DNA of 64,000 nt. Source: Clostridiales bacterium 1_7_47FAA (GTDB taxonomy: Bacteria; Bacillota; Clostridia; Lachnospirales; Lachnospiraceae). The stretch spans positions 644,715-708,714 of the forward strand of contig DS990261.1 in assembly GCA_000155435.1 (NCBI GenBank). Reading direction: 5' to 3'. Shown one piece after another: positions 39,908 to 48,355 of this stretch (position 1 is its first letter; each line of letters starts with the position of its first letter). The position numbers were made by a program, and so were the translations under genes. The notes beneath the pieces are model-generated. The model did no database searches and had not been told where the DNA came from. It worked only from the letters and a program-made list of their open reading frames with translations.

Positions 39908-40246
39908 GGTGCATGATCCTCACTTTCTGTGAATGTTTTTGAATTAGAACAATATTCTGTGTGCGATATATTGCATATTGAATATAGCATATGTGGATTG
40001 GATTGTAAAGGATTGTTATGAATTGGATTGTAAATATCGTCATAACTGATAGAATTATTGATAAAAATATGTGCAATATATACGATGAAAATGACTGGAT
40101 TGGGAAAAAATGGAATGGAATCTTGATATATTCTTAACACTCTTGAAAGGAAAATGTGTATGTGATATATTATATATAACATACATTGCTTTCGGCAGAA
40201 AGCTGATTGGAAGCGAGACAACAACCGGACCACAGGAGGGCATACC
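39908..40246. promoter_or_regulatory. Divergent regulatory region of ygeY-like operon and gntR-like gene
   Basis: Minus-strand promoter: TTTACA (40004-40009), 17 bp, TATATT (39981-39986). Plus-strand promoter: TTGAAA (40143-40148), 17 bp, TATATT (40166-40171). A 15-bp-arm inverted repeat with 13 matching pairs (40157-40185, arms beginning TGTATGT) covers the plus-strand -10. Related words GTGTGCGATATATTGCA (39960-39976) and TGTGCAATATATACG (40070-40084) suggest up to three operators for the GntR protein. Confidence 0.65.
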
Positions 40247-40933
40247 GTGCCGATACCGAAAAAAGACAGCGCGCTGCAGCGCAAATCAGCCAAGGATTTA
40301 GTATATGAGACATTATGTGATTGGATCATGCGGGGGGAGATGATGCCGGGGGAGAAGCTTTTGGATACGGAACTGGCCGCTTATTTTAATGTAAGCCGGA
40401 CCCCGGTCCGTGAGGCGCTCCAGATGCTGGAGGCCCAGAAATTAATTAAGGTAACGCCTGGCCGTGCAACCACGGTCGCGGATGTGGACAAGAACGATAT
40501 TGAGAAATGTTACCGTCCCCTGGCGGAAATCCAGGGCCTGGCAGCCAGACAGGCGGCCCTCATACTGACAGAGACACAGCTGGCTGAGCTTGAACAGATC
40601 CAGAAGGAATTTTCAGAGGCATGCGATGCCAATCAGGCGGAACGGGCCATCCTCTGTGACAATGCGTTCCACGAACTGATTGTCAAGGCAGTGGGCAATG
40701 AATATATCATGGAATTTTCCCATATGCTGCTCCTGCATATCCAGAGGATTAAATACCACTATTTCCATAAGAATACGATGAGGAAGGAATCCGTCCAACA
40801 CCACAGGGATATCCTGGACGCCCTGTCCGGGAAGGATGCGGACCGCGCCGGGGAGCTGATGCGGGGGCACTGGCTGCATGTGATGGAACGGTGCATACGG
40901 GAAGTGGATGTGGCTGGGGAACATACGATTTGA
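40247..40933 (+). CDS. GntR family transcriptional regulator (FCD/FadR subgroup)
   Basis: A 228-residue regulator with a GTG start directly behind AGGAGGG. The winged helix (about 14-80) has the family signature ELAAYFNVSRTPVREALQMLE. The C-terminal all-helical FCD domain (about 90-220) has probable metal or ligand-binding residues in DNAFHELIV, HHRDILDAL and the terminal H-W-LH segment. FCD regulators usually sense small organic acids. It is divergent from the ygeY-like/agcS operon and likely controls it and itself through the inverted repeat at 40157-40185. Confidence 0.93.
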   Translation: MPIPKKDSALQRKSAKDLVYETLCDWIMRGEMMPGEKLLDTELAAYFNVSRTPVREALQMLEAQKLIKVTPGRATTVADVDKNDIEKCYRPLAEIQGLAARQAALILTETQLAELEQIQKEFSEACDANQAERAILCDNAFHELIVKAVGNEYIMEFSHMLLLHIQRIKYHYFHKNTMRKESVQHHRDILDALSGKDADRAGELMRGHWLHVMERCIREVDVAGEHTI

Positions 40934-40939
40934 CTGCTG

Positions 40940-40977
40940 CGGCAGCGCCGGTATATATCATGGCGCTGCCGTATTTT
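40940..40977 (+). terminator. Intrinsic terminator of gntR-like gene
   Basis: Perfect 10-bp arms CGGCAGCGCC and GGCGCTGCCG with a 12-base loop are followed by TATTTT. Confidence 0.85.
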
Positions 40978-41065
40978 CATGTATCATATGTAGCCGCCGC
41001 TACTTAACTGCGTCCCGGTATTCCCCTATAATTTATGATAAAAGATATAGGGGGAGAATGAGCCT

Positions 41066-42442
41066 ATGGAAAAGAGGACAGGCATTGACGCATTGGAACA
41101 CGGCAGCATGGGAAGGCTGCTGTGCGGTTTCTGTATCCCATCCCTGGCCAGCAGCCTGGTGACTTCCGTCTATAATATCGTGGACCAGCTGTTTATCGGC
41201 AATGTCCTGGGGATTGTGGGCAATGCTGCCACCAACGTGGTGTTTCCGGCCATTACGCTGATTACGGCCCTGTCGCTGATGTGCGGCGTGGGGGCGTCGG
41301 CCGCCATGAACCTGGCATTGGGCGGGGGAGAAGAGGAGAAGGCGCGCAGGATTGTGGGTAGCGGTTTTGGACTTATGGTATTGTGCGGGCTGATCCTTTC
41401 CGCGGTCATGGCGGTATGGACGGAACCATTCCTCTATCTGTTTGGATGTACCGGGGGCGTGATGCCCTATGCCCTGCCATATGCAAGGATTACGGCCCTG
41501 GCCTATGTGTTTTCAATCATCGGCGCGGCGGGGCCCTTCTTAATCCGGGCCGATGGCAGTCCCAACTATGCCCTTTGGTGCATTGCTGCCGGCGCCCTGC
41601 TTAACATAGTGCTGGATGCTGTTTTCATCCTGGTATTTGGCTGGGGTATCCGGGGGGCTGCGTGGGCCACGGCAGTGAGCCAGGCAGTTGGGGCGGCCAT
41701 GGTCCTGCTCTACCTTCCCCGCTGCCGGACCATGGCCCTGCAAAAAAAGGATTTCTGTCCAGTGCCGCTGCTTTATGGGAAGATAGTGGCACTGGGGGCC
41801 GGACCGGCATTTAACTTCATGACGCAGGCCCTGGTGCAGATATTCCTTAATCACGCGCTCAGGAAATACGGCGCGTCATCGGTATATGGGAGTGAAATCC
41901 CCCTGGCAGTGGCCGGTGTGGCAAATAAGGTAAATACAATGGCGTCAGCAGTCGTAACCGGACTCACCAATGGCATGCAGCCCATTGTCAGTTATAATTT
42001 CGGACGCAGGAACTATAAGCGGGTGGCAGAGGCGGCCCGGACCGTGGTGGCCATGGTACTGGCTGCGGGATTCTGCATTTTTCTGTGTTACCAGCTGGTA
42101 CCGGTGCGGATTACCGCGCTGTTCGGGAAGGGTACAAAAGAATACTTTGAATTTGCGGCCAGGTTTTTCCGTATTTTCCTGCTGTTCATTTTCCTGAATG
42201 GACTGCAAAGCTCGGTGGGAGGATTCTTTTCCGCCCAGGGAAGGCCGGGGCGCAGCATATTGATATCCCTGACCCGCCAGGTTATTTTCCTTCCGCCGCT
42301 CCTGACCATCCTGCCGAGGTTTTATGGACTTGACGGTGTGCTTTGGGCGGGGCCTGGGGCGGACCTTGCCATGGCGGTGATTGCTGTTTTACTGCTTAGA
42401 GAGGAACTGCGCAGGCTGGATGAACTGGGACAGGGGGAGTGA
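41066..42442 (+). CDS. MATE family efflux transporter (second copy)
   Basis: A 458-residue membrane protein with twelve hydrophobic segments. SLVTSVYNIVDQLFIGN near residue 32 and TGLTNGMQPIVSYNFGRRNYKRV in the second half (cited as TGLTNGMQPIV and SYNFG) are MATE hallmarks. It is only distantly similar to the MATE protein at 17263-18624, and its start ALEHGSMGRLL resembles the MepA-like clostridial subgroup. Substrate unknown; drug or metabolite efflux by sodium or proton antiport is the family role. GGGGGAG precedes the start. Confidence 0.92.
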   Translation: MEKRTGIDALEHGSMGRLLCGFCIPSLASSLVTSVYNIVDQLFIGNVLGIVGNAATNVVFPAITLITALSLMCGVGASAAMNLALGGGEEEKARRIVGSGFGLMVLCGLILSAVMAVWTEPFLYLFGCTGGVMPYALPYARITALAYVFSIIGAAGPFLIRADGSPNYALWCIAAGALLNIVLDAVFILVFGWGIRGAAWATAVSQAVGAAMVLLYLPRCRTMALQKKDFCPVPLLYGKIVALGAGPAFNFMTQALVQIFLNHALRKYGASSVYGSEIPLAVAGVANKVNTMASAVVTGLTNGMQPIVSYNFGRRNYKRVAEAARTVVAMVLAAGFCIFLCYQLVPVRITALFGKGTKEYFEFAARFFRIFLLFIFLNGLQSSVGGFFSAQGRPGRSILISLTRQVIFLPPLLTILPRFYGLDGVLWAGPGADLAMAVIAVLLLREELRRLDELGQGE

Positions 42443-42464
42443 ATGGGAAGGCACGGATAATCGT

Positions 42465-42533
42465 GTGGGGACGGACTGTGCTGGGACGGACTGTGCTGGG
42501 ACGGACTGCACTGGGACGGACTGTGCTGGGATG
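42465..42533. repeat. 15-bp tandem repeat, about 4.5 copies
   Basis: CTGGGACGGACTGTG repeats at 42481, 42496 and 42511, with a variant first copy before and a partial copy after. It lies between the MATE gene and the carboxypeptidase gene. The remaining spacer up to 42672 shows no gene. Confidence 0.9.
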
Positions 42534-42672
42534 AAGCGCATGGGATGGTGGCACCGTCCTGCCGCTGCATCGGATATATTATGGTTTTGCGGGAAAAATG
42601 ACTGAAAATTGGGAATAAGCTGTTTGTCCGTCCCCATACAATTAGTAGCAGATGAGTTTATCGGAGGAAGAT

Positions 42673-44127
42673 ATGAAACGGATTGCAGCCATATTGTTAT
42701 CATTTACAGTCCTGCTGGTCCATCCCGCGGCCACGGCGCTGGGGCAGGAGCCCGATATTGCCATACCTGTGGGAGCGGTTGCTGCTGACAGTGAACTGAG
42801 AACGGCTGTGGGCGGGAACGCGGGGGCGGCGCAGCCGGCAGCCGGCCAGCCGGCGGACAGTCAGGCCGTGGACGGCCATGCCGCAGATGGTCAGGCCGTG
42901 GACAGCCAGGCTGCCGGGGAGCGGATTGGGGATACCCAGGCAGTGGAGGTGCCTTCGGCAGACACCCGGTCCACAGAAGCGCCATCCACGGATTCCCAGC
43001 CAACAGAAGCGCCCTCTGCGGATACCCAGGCAGCGGTTCAGATAGCGGCGCCTTCTGCCGTGCTTATGGAGGCGTCCACGGGACAGGTAATCTACGAAAA
43101 GGGGGCGGACGAGAAGCGCAGCCCGGCCAGCGTTACCAAGGTCATGACCCTTATCCTTATATTCGATGCCCTGCAGTCAGGGAAAATCAATCTGACGGAC
43201 GAGGTGGTCACCAGCGCCCATGCAAAATCCATGGGCGGTTCCCAGGTATTCCTGGAAGAAGGGGAGAAGCAGACCGTGGAAACCCTGATTAAATGCATTG
43301 TCATTGCCTCCGGCAATGATGCGTCAGTGGCCATGGCAGAGTACATAGGGGGAACGGAAGAGGAATTCGTGCGGATGATGAATGAGCGGGCGGCGGGGCT
43401 GGGTATGACCAATACCCATTTTGTGGACTGCTGCGGCCTTACGGAATCACCGGAGCATCTGACCACTGCCAGGGATATTGCCATCATGAGCAGGGAACTG
43501 ATTAACAAATACCCCCAGATACATAATTATTCCACCATCTGGATGGAGAACATAACCCATGTCACAAAACAGGGAACCAAGGAGTTCGGCCTTTCCAACA
43601 CCAACAAACTGCTTAAGATGGCAACGAATTTTAAGGTGACCGGATTGAAGACCGGCTCCACCTCCATTGCGAAGTACTGCCTGTCCGCCACAGCGGAAAA
43701 GGACGGCGTGCGGCTCATAGCCACCATCATGGCCGCCCCTGATTTCAAGGCCAGGTTCGGGGATGCCCAGACCCTGTTAAACTATGGCTATGCCAACTGC
43801 AAGCTCTACGAAGACAAGGAACATGTGCCCCTTCCCCAGATGCCCGTGACCGGCGGTGTGGAAGATGAGGTGGGCCTTGCATACGAAGGGGTATTCTCCT
43901 ATCTCAGCCTGAAGGGGGAGGACCTGGGGGCAATTGAGAAAAACCTGGTGTTGGCCGAATCCATGCCCGCTCCCGTGGAACCGGGGCAGAAGGCAGGTGT
44001 CCTTGAATACACCCTGGGAGGCAAGAAGCTGGGCGAGGTAAATGTACTCACCAATGGAAGCGTCCGTGAGGCCGGGTACATGGATTACCTGAAACGGTTA
44101 GTGGGGGCCTGGAAGCTCAACCGCTAA
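42673..44127 (+). CDS. Serine D-alanyl-D-alanine carboxypeptidase (S11, DacF-like)
   Basis: A 484-residue exported penicillin-binding enzyme that trims the terminal D-Ala of peptidoglycan stem peptides. ATG 42673 is preferred over 42652 because GGAGGAAG sits between them. A signal peptide (1 to about 26) is followed by an unusual low-complexity Ala/Asp/Gln/Thr-rich linker (about 45-130) with repeats of QAVDG/SQ and TEAPS. The catalytic set is S153-V-T-K156, S213-G-N215 and K326-T-G, in normal order. The C-terminal PBP5-like beta domain (from about 385) follows; no strong C-terminal membrane helix is seen. Confidence 0.93.
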   Translation: MKRIAAILLSFTVLLVHPAATALGQEPDIAIPVGAVAADSELRTAVGGNAGAAQPAAGQPADSQAVDGHAADGQAVDSQAAGERIGDTQAVEVPSADTRSTEAPSTDSQPTEAPSADTQAAVQIAAPSAVLMEASTGQVIYEKGADEKRSPASVTKVMTLILIFDALQSGKINLTDEVVTSAHAKSMGGSQVFLEEGEKQTVETLIKCIVIASGNDASVAMAEYIGGTEEEFVRMMNERAAGLGMTNTHFVDCCGLTESPEHLTTARDIAIMSRELINKYPQIHNYSTIWMENITHVTKQGTKEFGLSNTNKLLKMATNFKVTGLKTGSTSIAKYCLSATAEKDGVRLIATIMAAPDFKARFGDAQTLLNYGYANCKLYEDKEHVPLPQMPVTGGVEDEVGLAYEGVFSYLSLKGEDLGAIEKNLVLAESMPAPVEPGQKAGVLEYTLGGKKLGEVNVLTNGSVREAGYMDYLKRLVGAWKLNR

Positions 44128-44155
44128 AGGACAGGTGTCAGAAATATGGTATGGG

Positions 44156-44203
44156 ATCTGCCCGGGATTTTTGCTATAATAGAAGCAGGAATCCCGGGCA
44201 GAT
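44156..44203 (+). promoter_or_regulatory. Promoter enclosed by a perfect 14-bp inverted repeat
   Basis: ATCTGCCCGGGATT (44156-44169) and its exact reverse complement (44190-44203) flank an extended -10, TGC followed by TATAAT (44175-44180). No T run follows the second arm, so this is more likely an operator for the downstream oxidoreductase gene than a terminator for the upstream one. Confidence 0.65.
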
Positions 44204-44236
44204 TAAGTTTGATCCGGAAGAAGGAGGACAGGATCC

Positions 44237-45217
44237 ATGCTTCGTTTTGCAATCATAGGAACAGGAAAAATCAGTCACACATTCATGAAGGCCGCCTTAA
44301 AGGTGCCTGGCTTTAAGCTGGAGGCGGTCTGCTCCAGGTCACAGGACAATGGACGCGCCTTCGGGTCTGTTTATGGAGTGGACAAGGTGTACACCACGCT
44401 GGAGTCCCTGGCGGATGATAAGGAGGTGGACGCGGTATACATAGCAAGCCCCAACAGCAGCCACTGCGCCCAGACCGTATTCATGCTGGAACACGGTAAG
44501 CATGTGCTGTGTGAAAAGCCCATTGCATCCAATGCACGGGAACTGGAGCGCATGAGGAAGGCGGCGGACGGGAATGGGAGAATCCTTCTGGAGGCCATGC
44601 GCCCTGTATTCGACCCCGGGTTTGCGAAGATAAAGGAAGCGATTCCGCGTCTGGGGCAGATCCGGCGCGCCGTGTTCCAGTACTGCCAGTATTCCTCCAG
44701 ATATGATGCGTTTAAAAACGGAGTCATTGAAAATGCCTTTAACCCCGCCCTTTCCAATGCGGCCCTTATGGATATCGGCGTCTACTGCATCCACCCCATG
44801 GTGCTGCTGTTCGGAAGGCCGCAAAGAATCATGGGCTCAGGCATTTTCCTGCACAATCATATGGAAGGGGCAGGGACCGTGCTCATGGATTATGGTTCTA
44901 TGCTGGGGGAGGCAAGATATTCCAAGATAACGGATTCCGCCCAGCCCAGTGAAATCCAGGGCGAGGATGCCAACATGCTCATCTGGCAGATACAGGATAC
45001 CAGGAAGATTCAGGTTACATACCGGGACGGCAGGCGGGAGACATGGGAAATCCAGAAGGAAGACAACAATATGTATTACGAAGTGCAGCGGATGGTGGAA
45101 CTCGCGCAGATGGATGGCGGAAGGGAGCTGGCCGCAGCCCATCTGGAAGGTTCGGTCATGGAGATGGAGGTCATGGATAAGGTGAGGGAACTGACCGGGA
45201 TACGGTTTGGGGAGTGA
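44237..45217 (+). CDS. Gfo/Idh/MocA family oxidoreductase
   Basis: A 326-residue NAD(P)-dependent dehydrogenase of sugars or sugar-like substrates. The N-terminal Rossmann fold has AIIGTGKI (residues 5-12), YIASPNSSH and the catalytic-region motif EKP (93-95, in LCEKPIASN). The C-terminal alpha/beta domain has the conserved DIGVYCIHP containing the usual catalytic histidine/tyrosine region. AAGGAGGA precedes the start. The gene stands alone between a promoter with a striking inverted repeat and a downstream tandem repeat that begins inside its last codons. Substrate not predictable. Confidence 0.93.
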   Translation: MLRFAIIGTGKISHTFMKAALKVPGFKLEAVCSRSQDNGRAFGSVYGVDKVYTTLESLADDKEVDAVYIASPNSSHCAQTVFMLEHGKHVLCEKPIASNARELERMRKAADGNGRILLEAMRPVFDPGFAKIKEAIPRLGQIRRAVFQYCQYSSRYDAFKNGVIENAFNPALSNAALMDIGVYCIHPMVLLFGRPQRIMGSGIFLHNHMEGAGTVLMDYGSMLGEARYSKITDSAQPSEIQGEDANMLIWQIQDTRKIQVTYRDGRRETWEIQKEDNNMYYEVQRMVELAQMDGGRELAAAHLEGSVMEMEVMDKVRELTGIRFGE

Positions 45218-45325
45218 GACATCCATACGGTTCGGGGAGTGAGACATCCGTACGGTTCGGGGACTGAGACATCCATTCGGTTCGGGGAACTGTGATATCC
45301 ATACGGTTTGGGAACTGAGACATCC
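45202..45325. repeat. 25-bp tandem repeat, five copies, starting inside the oxidoreductase 3' end
   Basis: The word ACGGTTYGGGGA or a close variant recurs at 45202, 45227, 45252, 45277 and 45303, each followed by GAGACATCC-like sequence. The first unit includes the last codons and stop codon of the gene at 44237-45217, so the array looks like repeated copies of the gene end. The rest of the spacer to 45480 shows no gene. Confidence 0.9.
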
Positions 45326-45480
45326 CATGGCGCTGTCATCCGGATTGGGCATAAGATTACATTGTGCGGTAGATTTTCTTAATCCTTTGTTACTTCTATT
45401 GAAAAGGGGATTTTCACATGTTATCGTAATATTATCTGATAAGAGTGTGAAAAATCTGATTTTTCAAGGAGGTAAGTATT

Positions 45481-46485
45481 ATGAGGAAAAGAGTACTGTT
45501 TTATGGCTTTGCCGTGTTCCTGTCAGCCATACTGGGGGTGTCGGCCTGCGGAGGAAGTTCCAGGAGCAGCCAGACAGCCGTTGCCATGACAGAGGCCGCA
45601 TATGAGAACATGGCTGCGGCGGAATCGGCGGCCGGAACGGATTGGGATGACCCTGCGCAATGGGAGGGGGCTGCGGATAAGGCCGGGGTGACGGATACCG
45701 CATCCCTTGGGCAGGCCATTCCCCCCAACCGCAAGCTGATACGCAACGTGACCCTGTCCGTGGAGACAGATGCATTTGACCAGATGATGAAGACGCTGAC
45801 AGACAAGGTTGGGGAACTGGGCGGATATGTGGAGCAGTCGGACATATCGGGCAACAGCCTTAACTACCAGAATGAGCTGGTTCCACGGTATGCGTCCCTT
45901 ACGGTCCGCGTCCCCATTGACAGGCTGGACGGGTTTGTATCCACGGTGGAGGCGAACGGCAATATCACCAACAAATCAGAAAACACCCAGGACGTTACCT
46001 TGCAGTACAGCGACCTGGAAAGCAGGAAGAAATCCCTGTCCGTGGAACAGGAGCGCATCTGGGCCTTACTTGAGAAGGCGGATACGCTGGAGGCGGTCAT
46101 TGCCCTGGAAGAACGGCTTTCCGAAATCCGCTACCAGCTGGAATCCATGGAATCACAGCTCAGGCTGTACGACAACCAGGTGGATTACAGCACGGTCTAT
46201 CTGGACGTCCGTGAGATCAGGGAGGCCGCATCCTTTACGCCCACTGAACCGGAAGGAATCGGACAGCGGATTGAGAAAGGATTTACAAAGAACCTCAATG
46301 CCGTGTCCAGGGGGGCAACCGGCTTCCTGATCTGGTTCCTGGCGGCCAGCCCGATCTGGCTTCCTCTGGCAGTGATTGTCATTCTCATACTTCTGATACT
46401 GCGCCGGAGTAAGAGGAGGATGCAGGAAAGGCTTAAGTCATACGTAATCCATGATGAGAAGGAAGCGGAAGATACAAAAGAATGA
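45481..46485 (+). CDS. DUF4349 domain lipoprotein
   Basis: A 334-residue predicted lipoprotein behind a perfect AAGGAGG. Signal peptide and lipobox GVSAC put the acylated cysteine near residue 23. Residues about 80-290 match DUF4349: RNVTLSVETDAFDQMMKTL, a GGYVEQSD strand, LTVRVPIDRLDGF, and a coiled-coil segment (about 180-225) ending in LESMESQLRLYDNQVDYSTV (cited in parts). One C-terminal membrane helix (about 285-310) and a basic tail follow. Function of the family is unknown; double membrane attachment suggests an envelope structural or sensing role. Confidence 0.9.
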   Translation: MRKRVLFYGFAVFLSAILGVSACGGSSRSSQTAVAMTEAAYENMAAAESAAGTDWDDPAQWEGAADKAGVTDTASLGQAIPPNRKLIRNVTLSVETDAFDQMMKTLTDKVGELGGYVEQSDISGNSLNYQNELVPRYASLTVRVPIDRLDGFVSTVEANGNITNKSENTQDVTLQYSDLESRKKSLSVEQERIWALLEKADTLEAVIALEERLSEIRYQLESMESQLRLYDNQVDYSTVYLDVREIREAASFTPTEPEGIGQRIEKGFTKNLNAVSRGATGFLIWFLAASPIWLPLAVIVILILLILRRSKRRMQERLKSYVIHDEKEAEDTKE

Positions 46486-46516
46486 TATTCATTACAGTTC
46501 ATTACAGTACCATAGG

Positions 46517-46555
46517 CCCTCTGCCAATGTCTGATTGGCAGGGGACTTTTTTTGG
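46517..46555 (+). terminator. Intrinsic terminator of DUF4349 gene
   Basis: Arms CCCTCTGCCAAT and ATTGGCAGGGG enclose a short loop and are followed by seven T (46547-46553). Confidence 0.9.
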
Positions 46556-46662
46556 TTTGTCATAAAATGCTGCTAACGGGACGTTTTCGTGACATAATAT
46601 ATGAAAAATGATGGATGTATAAGGGGAGGACACGCGCTGTATTGTAAAAGTGCATAATAATA

Positions 46663-46717
46663 CCCCCCTAATTAGGATCATGCCCCCCTTATCCGTGCAG
46701 ATGAGTCCTGCTATAAT
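46663..46717 (+). promoter_or_regulatory. Promoter of sugar ABC operon with 20-bp-spaced CCCCCCT repeats
   Basis: CCCCCCT occurs at 46663-46669 and 46683-46689, exactly 20 bp apart, ending at the -35 position. An extended -10, TGC followed by TATAAT (46712-46717), follows; the -35 itself is poor. Two-turn direct repeats abutting a weak -35 are typical of AraC-type activator sites, and an AraC-type response regulator is encoded downstream. Confidence 0.6.
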
Positions 46718-46773
46718 AAAACCAGAGAATAGAGGTCTGAATACTGATTACAGAGAAGGACAGGTGGCTGAAA

Positions 46774-48276
46774 ATGAGCGAAACGATTGTTTCCATGGAG
46801 AATATCTGCAAGAGTTTTCCGGGAGTGAAGGCATTGGACCATGTGCATTTTGAACTGCGTTCCGGTGAGGTCATGGCGCTTCTGGGAGAGAACGGCGCTG
46901 GAAAAAGTACCCTGATGAAGGTGCTCAGCGGCGTCTATACAAGGGATGAGGGCACGGTACGGATATTCGGGAAAGAGTATGGGGACATGAACCCAAAGCA
47001 GGCCCAGGAGGCAGGAGTTGCAATCATACACCAGGAACTTAATATGTGCAGGCATCTCTCCGTATCAGAGAACATGTTCCTGGGGCGGGAGAAGGTAAAG
47101 GGCATGGTCCTGTCCAACAAGGAGATGGAGGAGGAAGCCAGGACCATCCTGAACGAGCTTAAAATCGACCTGGATCCCCATCAGGTGGTGGGCGACCTTC
47201 CGGTGTCCAAACAGCAGATGGTGGAGATTGCAAAAGCCCTTTCCACCCATGCCAGGATCCTTATCATGGATGAGCCTACCTCGGCGCTGACGGCCCGTGA
47301 GATTGAGGACCTGTTCCGCATCATACACAACCTGAAGGAAAAGGGATGCGGGATTGTATACATATCCCACCGCCTGGAAGAACTGCAGTCCATTGTGGAC
47401 CGGGTTACCATCATGCGCGACGGGCAGTACATAACAACCATGAATTTTGAGGACACCACCCTGGATGAAATCATTTCCAACATGGTGGGCAGGGAGATTA
47501 AGGAAAAGTTCCCCCGCGTCACATGCGACAAGGGCAGGCTGGTGCTGGAGGTCAGGAACCTGAATGCGGGCAGGATGGTCAGGGATGTTAATTTTTCCCT
47601 TTACGAAGGGGAAATCGTCGGCTTTGCAGGGCTTATGGGAGCGGGCAGGACCGAGACCACCAGGGCCATATTCGGTATCGACCCCAAGGAAAGCGGGCAG
47701 TTTTTCCTGGATGGAAAGGAAATCACGATCCGAAGGCCGGAGGACGCCATCCAGGCCGGAATCGTCCTGGCTCCTGAGGACAGGAAAAAGGACGGCCTGT
47801 GCACCAAGCTGAGCATCCGCCATAACATCGCCCTCCCCAACCTGGATCTGCTGTGCAACCGGTTAGGGGTGGTCAGCCGGTCCAAGGAAGATGAGATGTG
47901 TGATAAGGTGGTGGCTGACTTAAAGGTCAAGACGCCCAATGTGGATGTGAATGCAGGCAACCTTTCAGGCGGCAACCAGCAGAAGGTGGTGGTGGGCAAA
48001 TGGCTGGCCAGGAACTCACGGGTGGTGATATTTGATGAACCCACCAGGGGAATCGACGTGGCGGCAAAGGTTGAGATATATAACCTTATGAACCAGTTAA
48101 AACAGCAGGGGATTGCGGTCATGTTCGTATCCTCCGAGATGCCGGAGGTCATGGGCATTGCGGACAGGATCGTGGTCATGTGCGACGGGCGCATCACCGG
48201 GGAACTGATGGCGGATGAAGCCACCCAGAACAGTATCCTGACACTGGCAACCAGGTTTGAGAAAAAGGTAGTATGA
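46774..48276 (+). CDS. Sugar ABC transporter ATP-binding protein (RbsA/MglA family)
   Basis: A 500-residue fused double ATPase that powers import of a monosaccharide-type solute. The first half has an intact Walker A GENGAGKST (38-46), signature SKQQMVEIAKAL and Walker B ILIMDEPTSAL. The second half has the usual degenerate P-loop GLMGAGRTE, signature LSGGNQQKVVVGKWL and Walker B VIFDEPTRGID. This half-asymmetric pattern is normal for the CUT2 family. First gene of an operon with the permease and binding protein. It should not be confused with the decayed homologue at 54188-55705. Confidence 0.95.
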   Translation: MSETIVSMENICKSFPGVKALDHVHFELRSGEVMALLGENGAGKSTLMKVLSGVYTRDEGTVRIFGKEYGDMNPKQAQEAGVAIIHQELNMCRHLSVSENMFLGREKVKGMVLSNKEMEEEARTILNELKIDLDPHQVVGDLPVSKQQMVEIAKALSTHARILIMDEPTSALTAREIEDLFRIIHNLKEKGCGIVYISHRLEELQSIVDRVTIMRDGQYITTMNFEDTTLDEIISNMVGREIKEKFPRVTCDKGRLVLEVRNLNAGRMVRDVNFSLYEGEIVGFAGLMGAGRTETTRAIFGIDPKESGQFFLDGKEITIRRPEDAIQAGIVLAPEDRKKDGLCTKLSIRHNIALPNLDLLCNRLGVVSRSKEDEMCDKVVADLKVKTPNVDVNAGNLSGGNQQKVVVGKWLARNSRVVIFDEPTRGIDVAAKVEIYNLMNQLKQQGIAVMFVSSEMPEVMGIADRIVVMCDGRITGELMADEATQNSILTLATRFEKKVV

Positions 48277-48355
48277 CCTGAGTACAGCAGGCCATGCACT
48301 GCACGCAGGCGCGGGAATACAGGCGCCGGGTGCGTATAGCGAGGAGGAAAAAGCA

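Noticed and set aside
42381-42605. Open frame through the 15-bp tandem repeat encoding repeated GTDCA
   Set aside because: It starts inside the MATE gene in another frame and has no ribosome site; the open frame results from the repeat.
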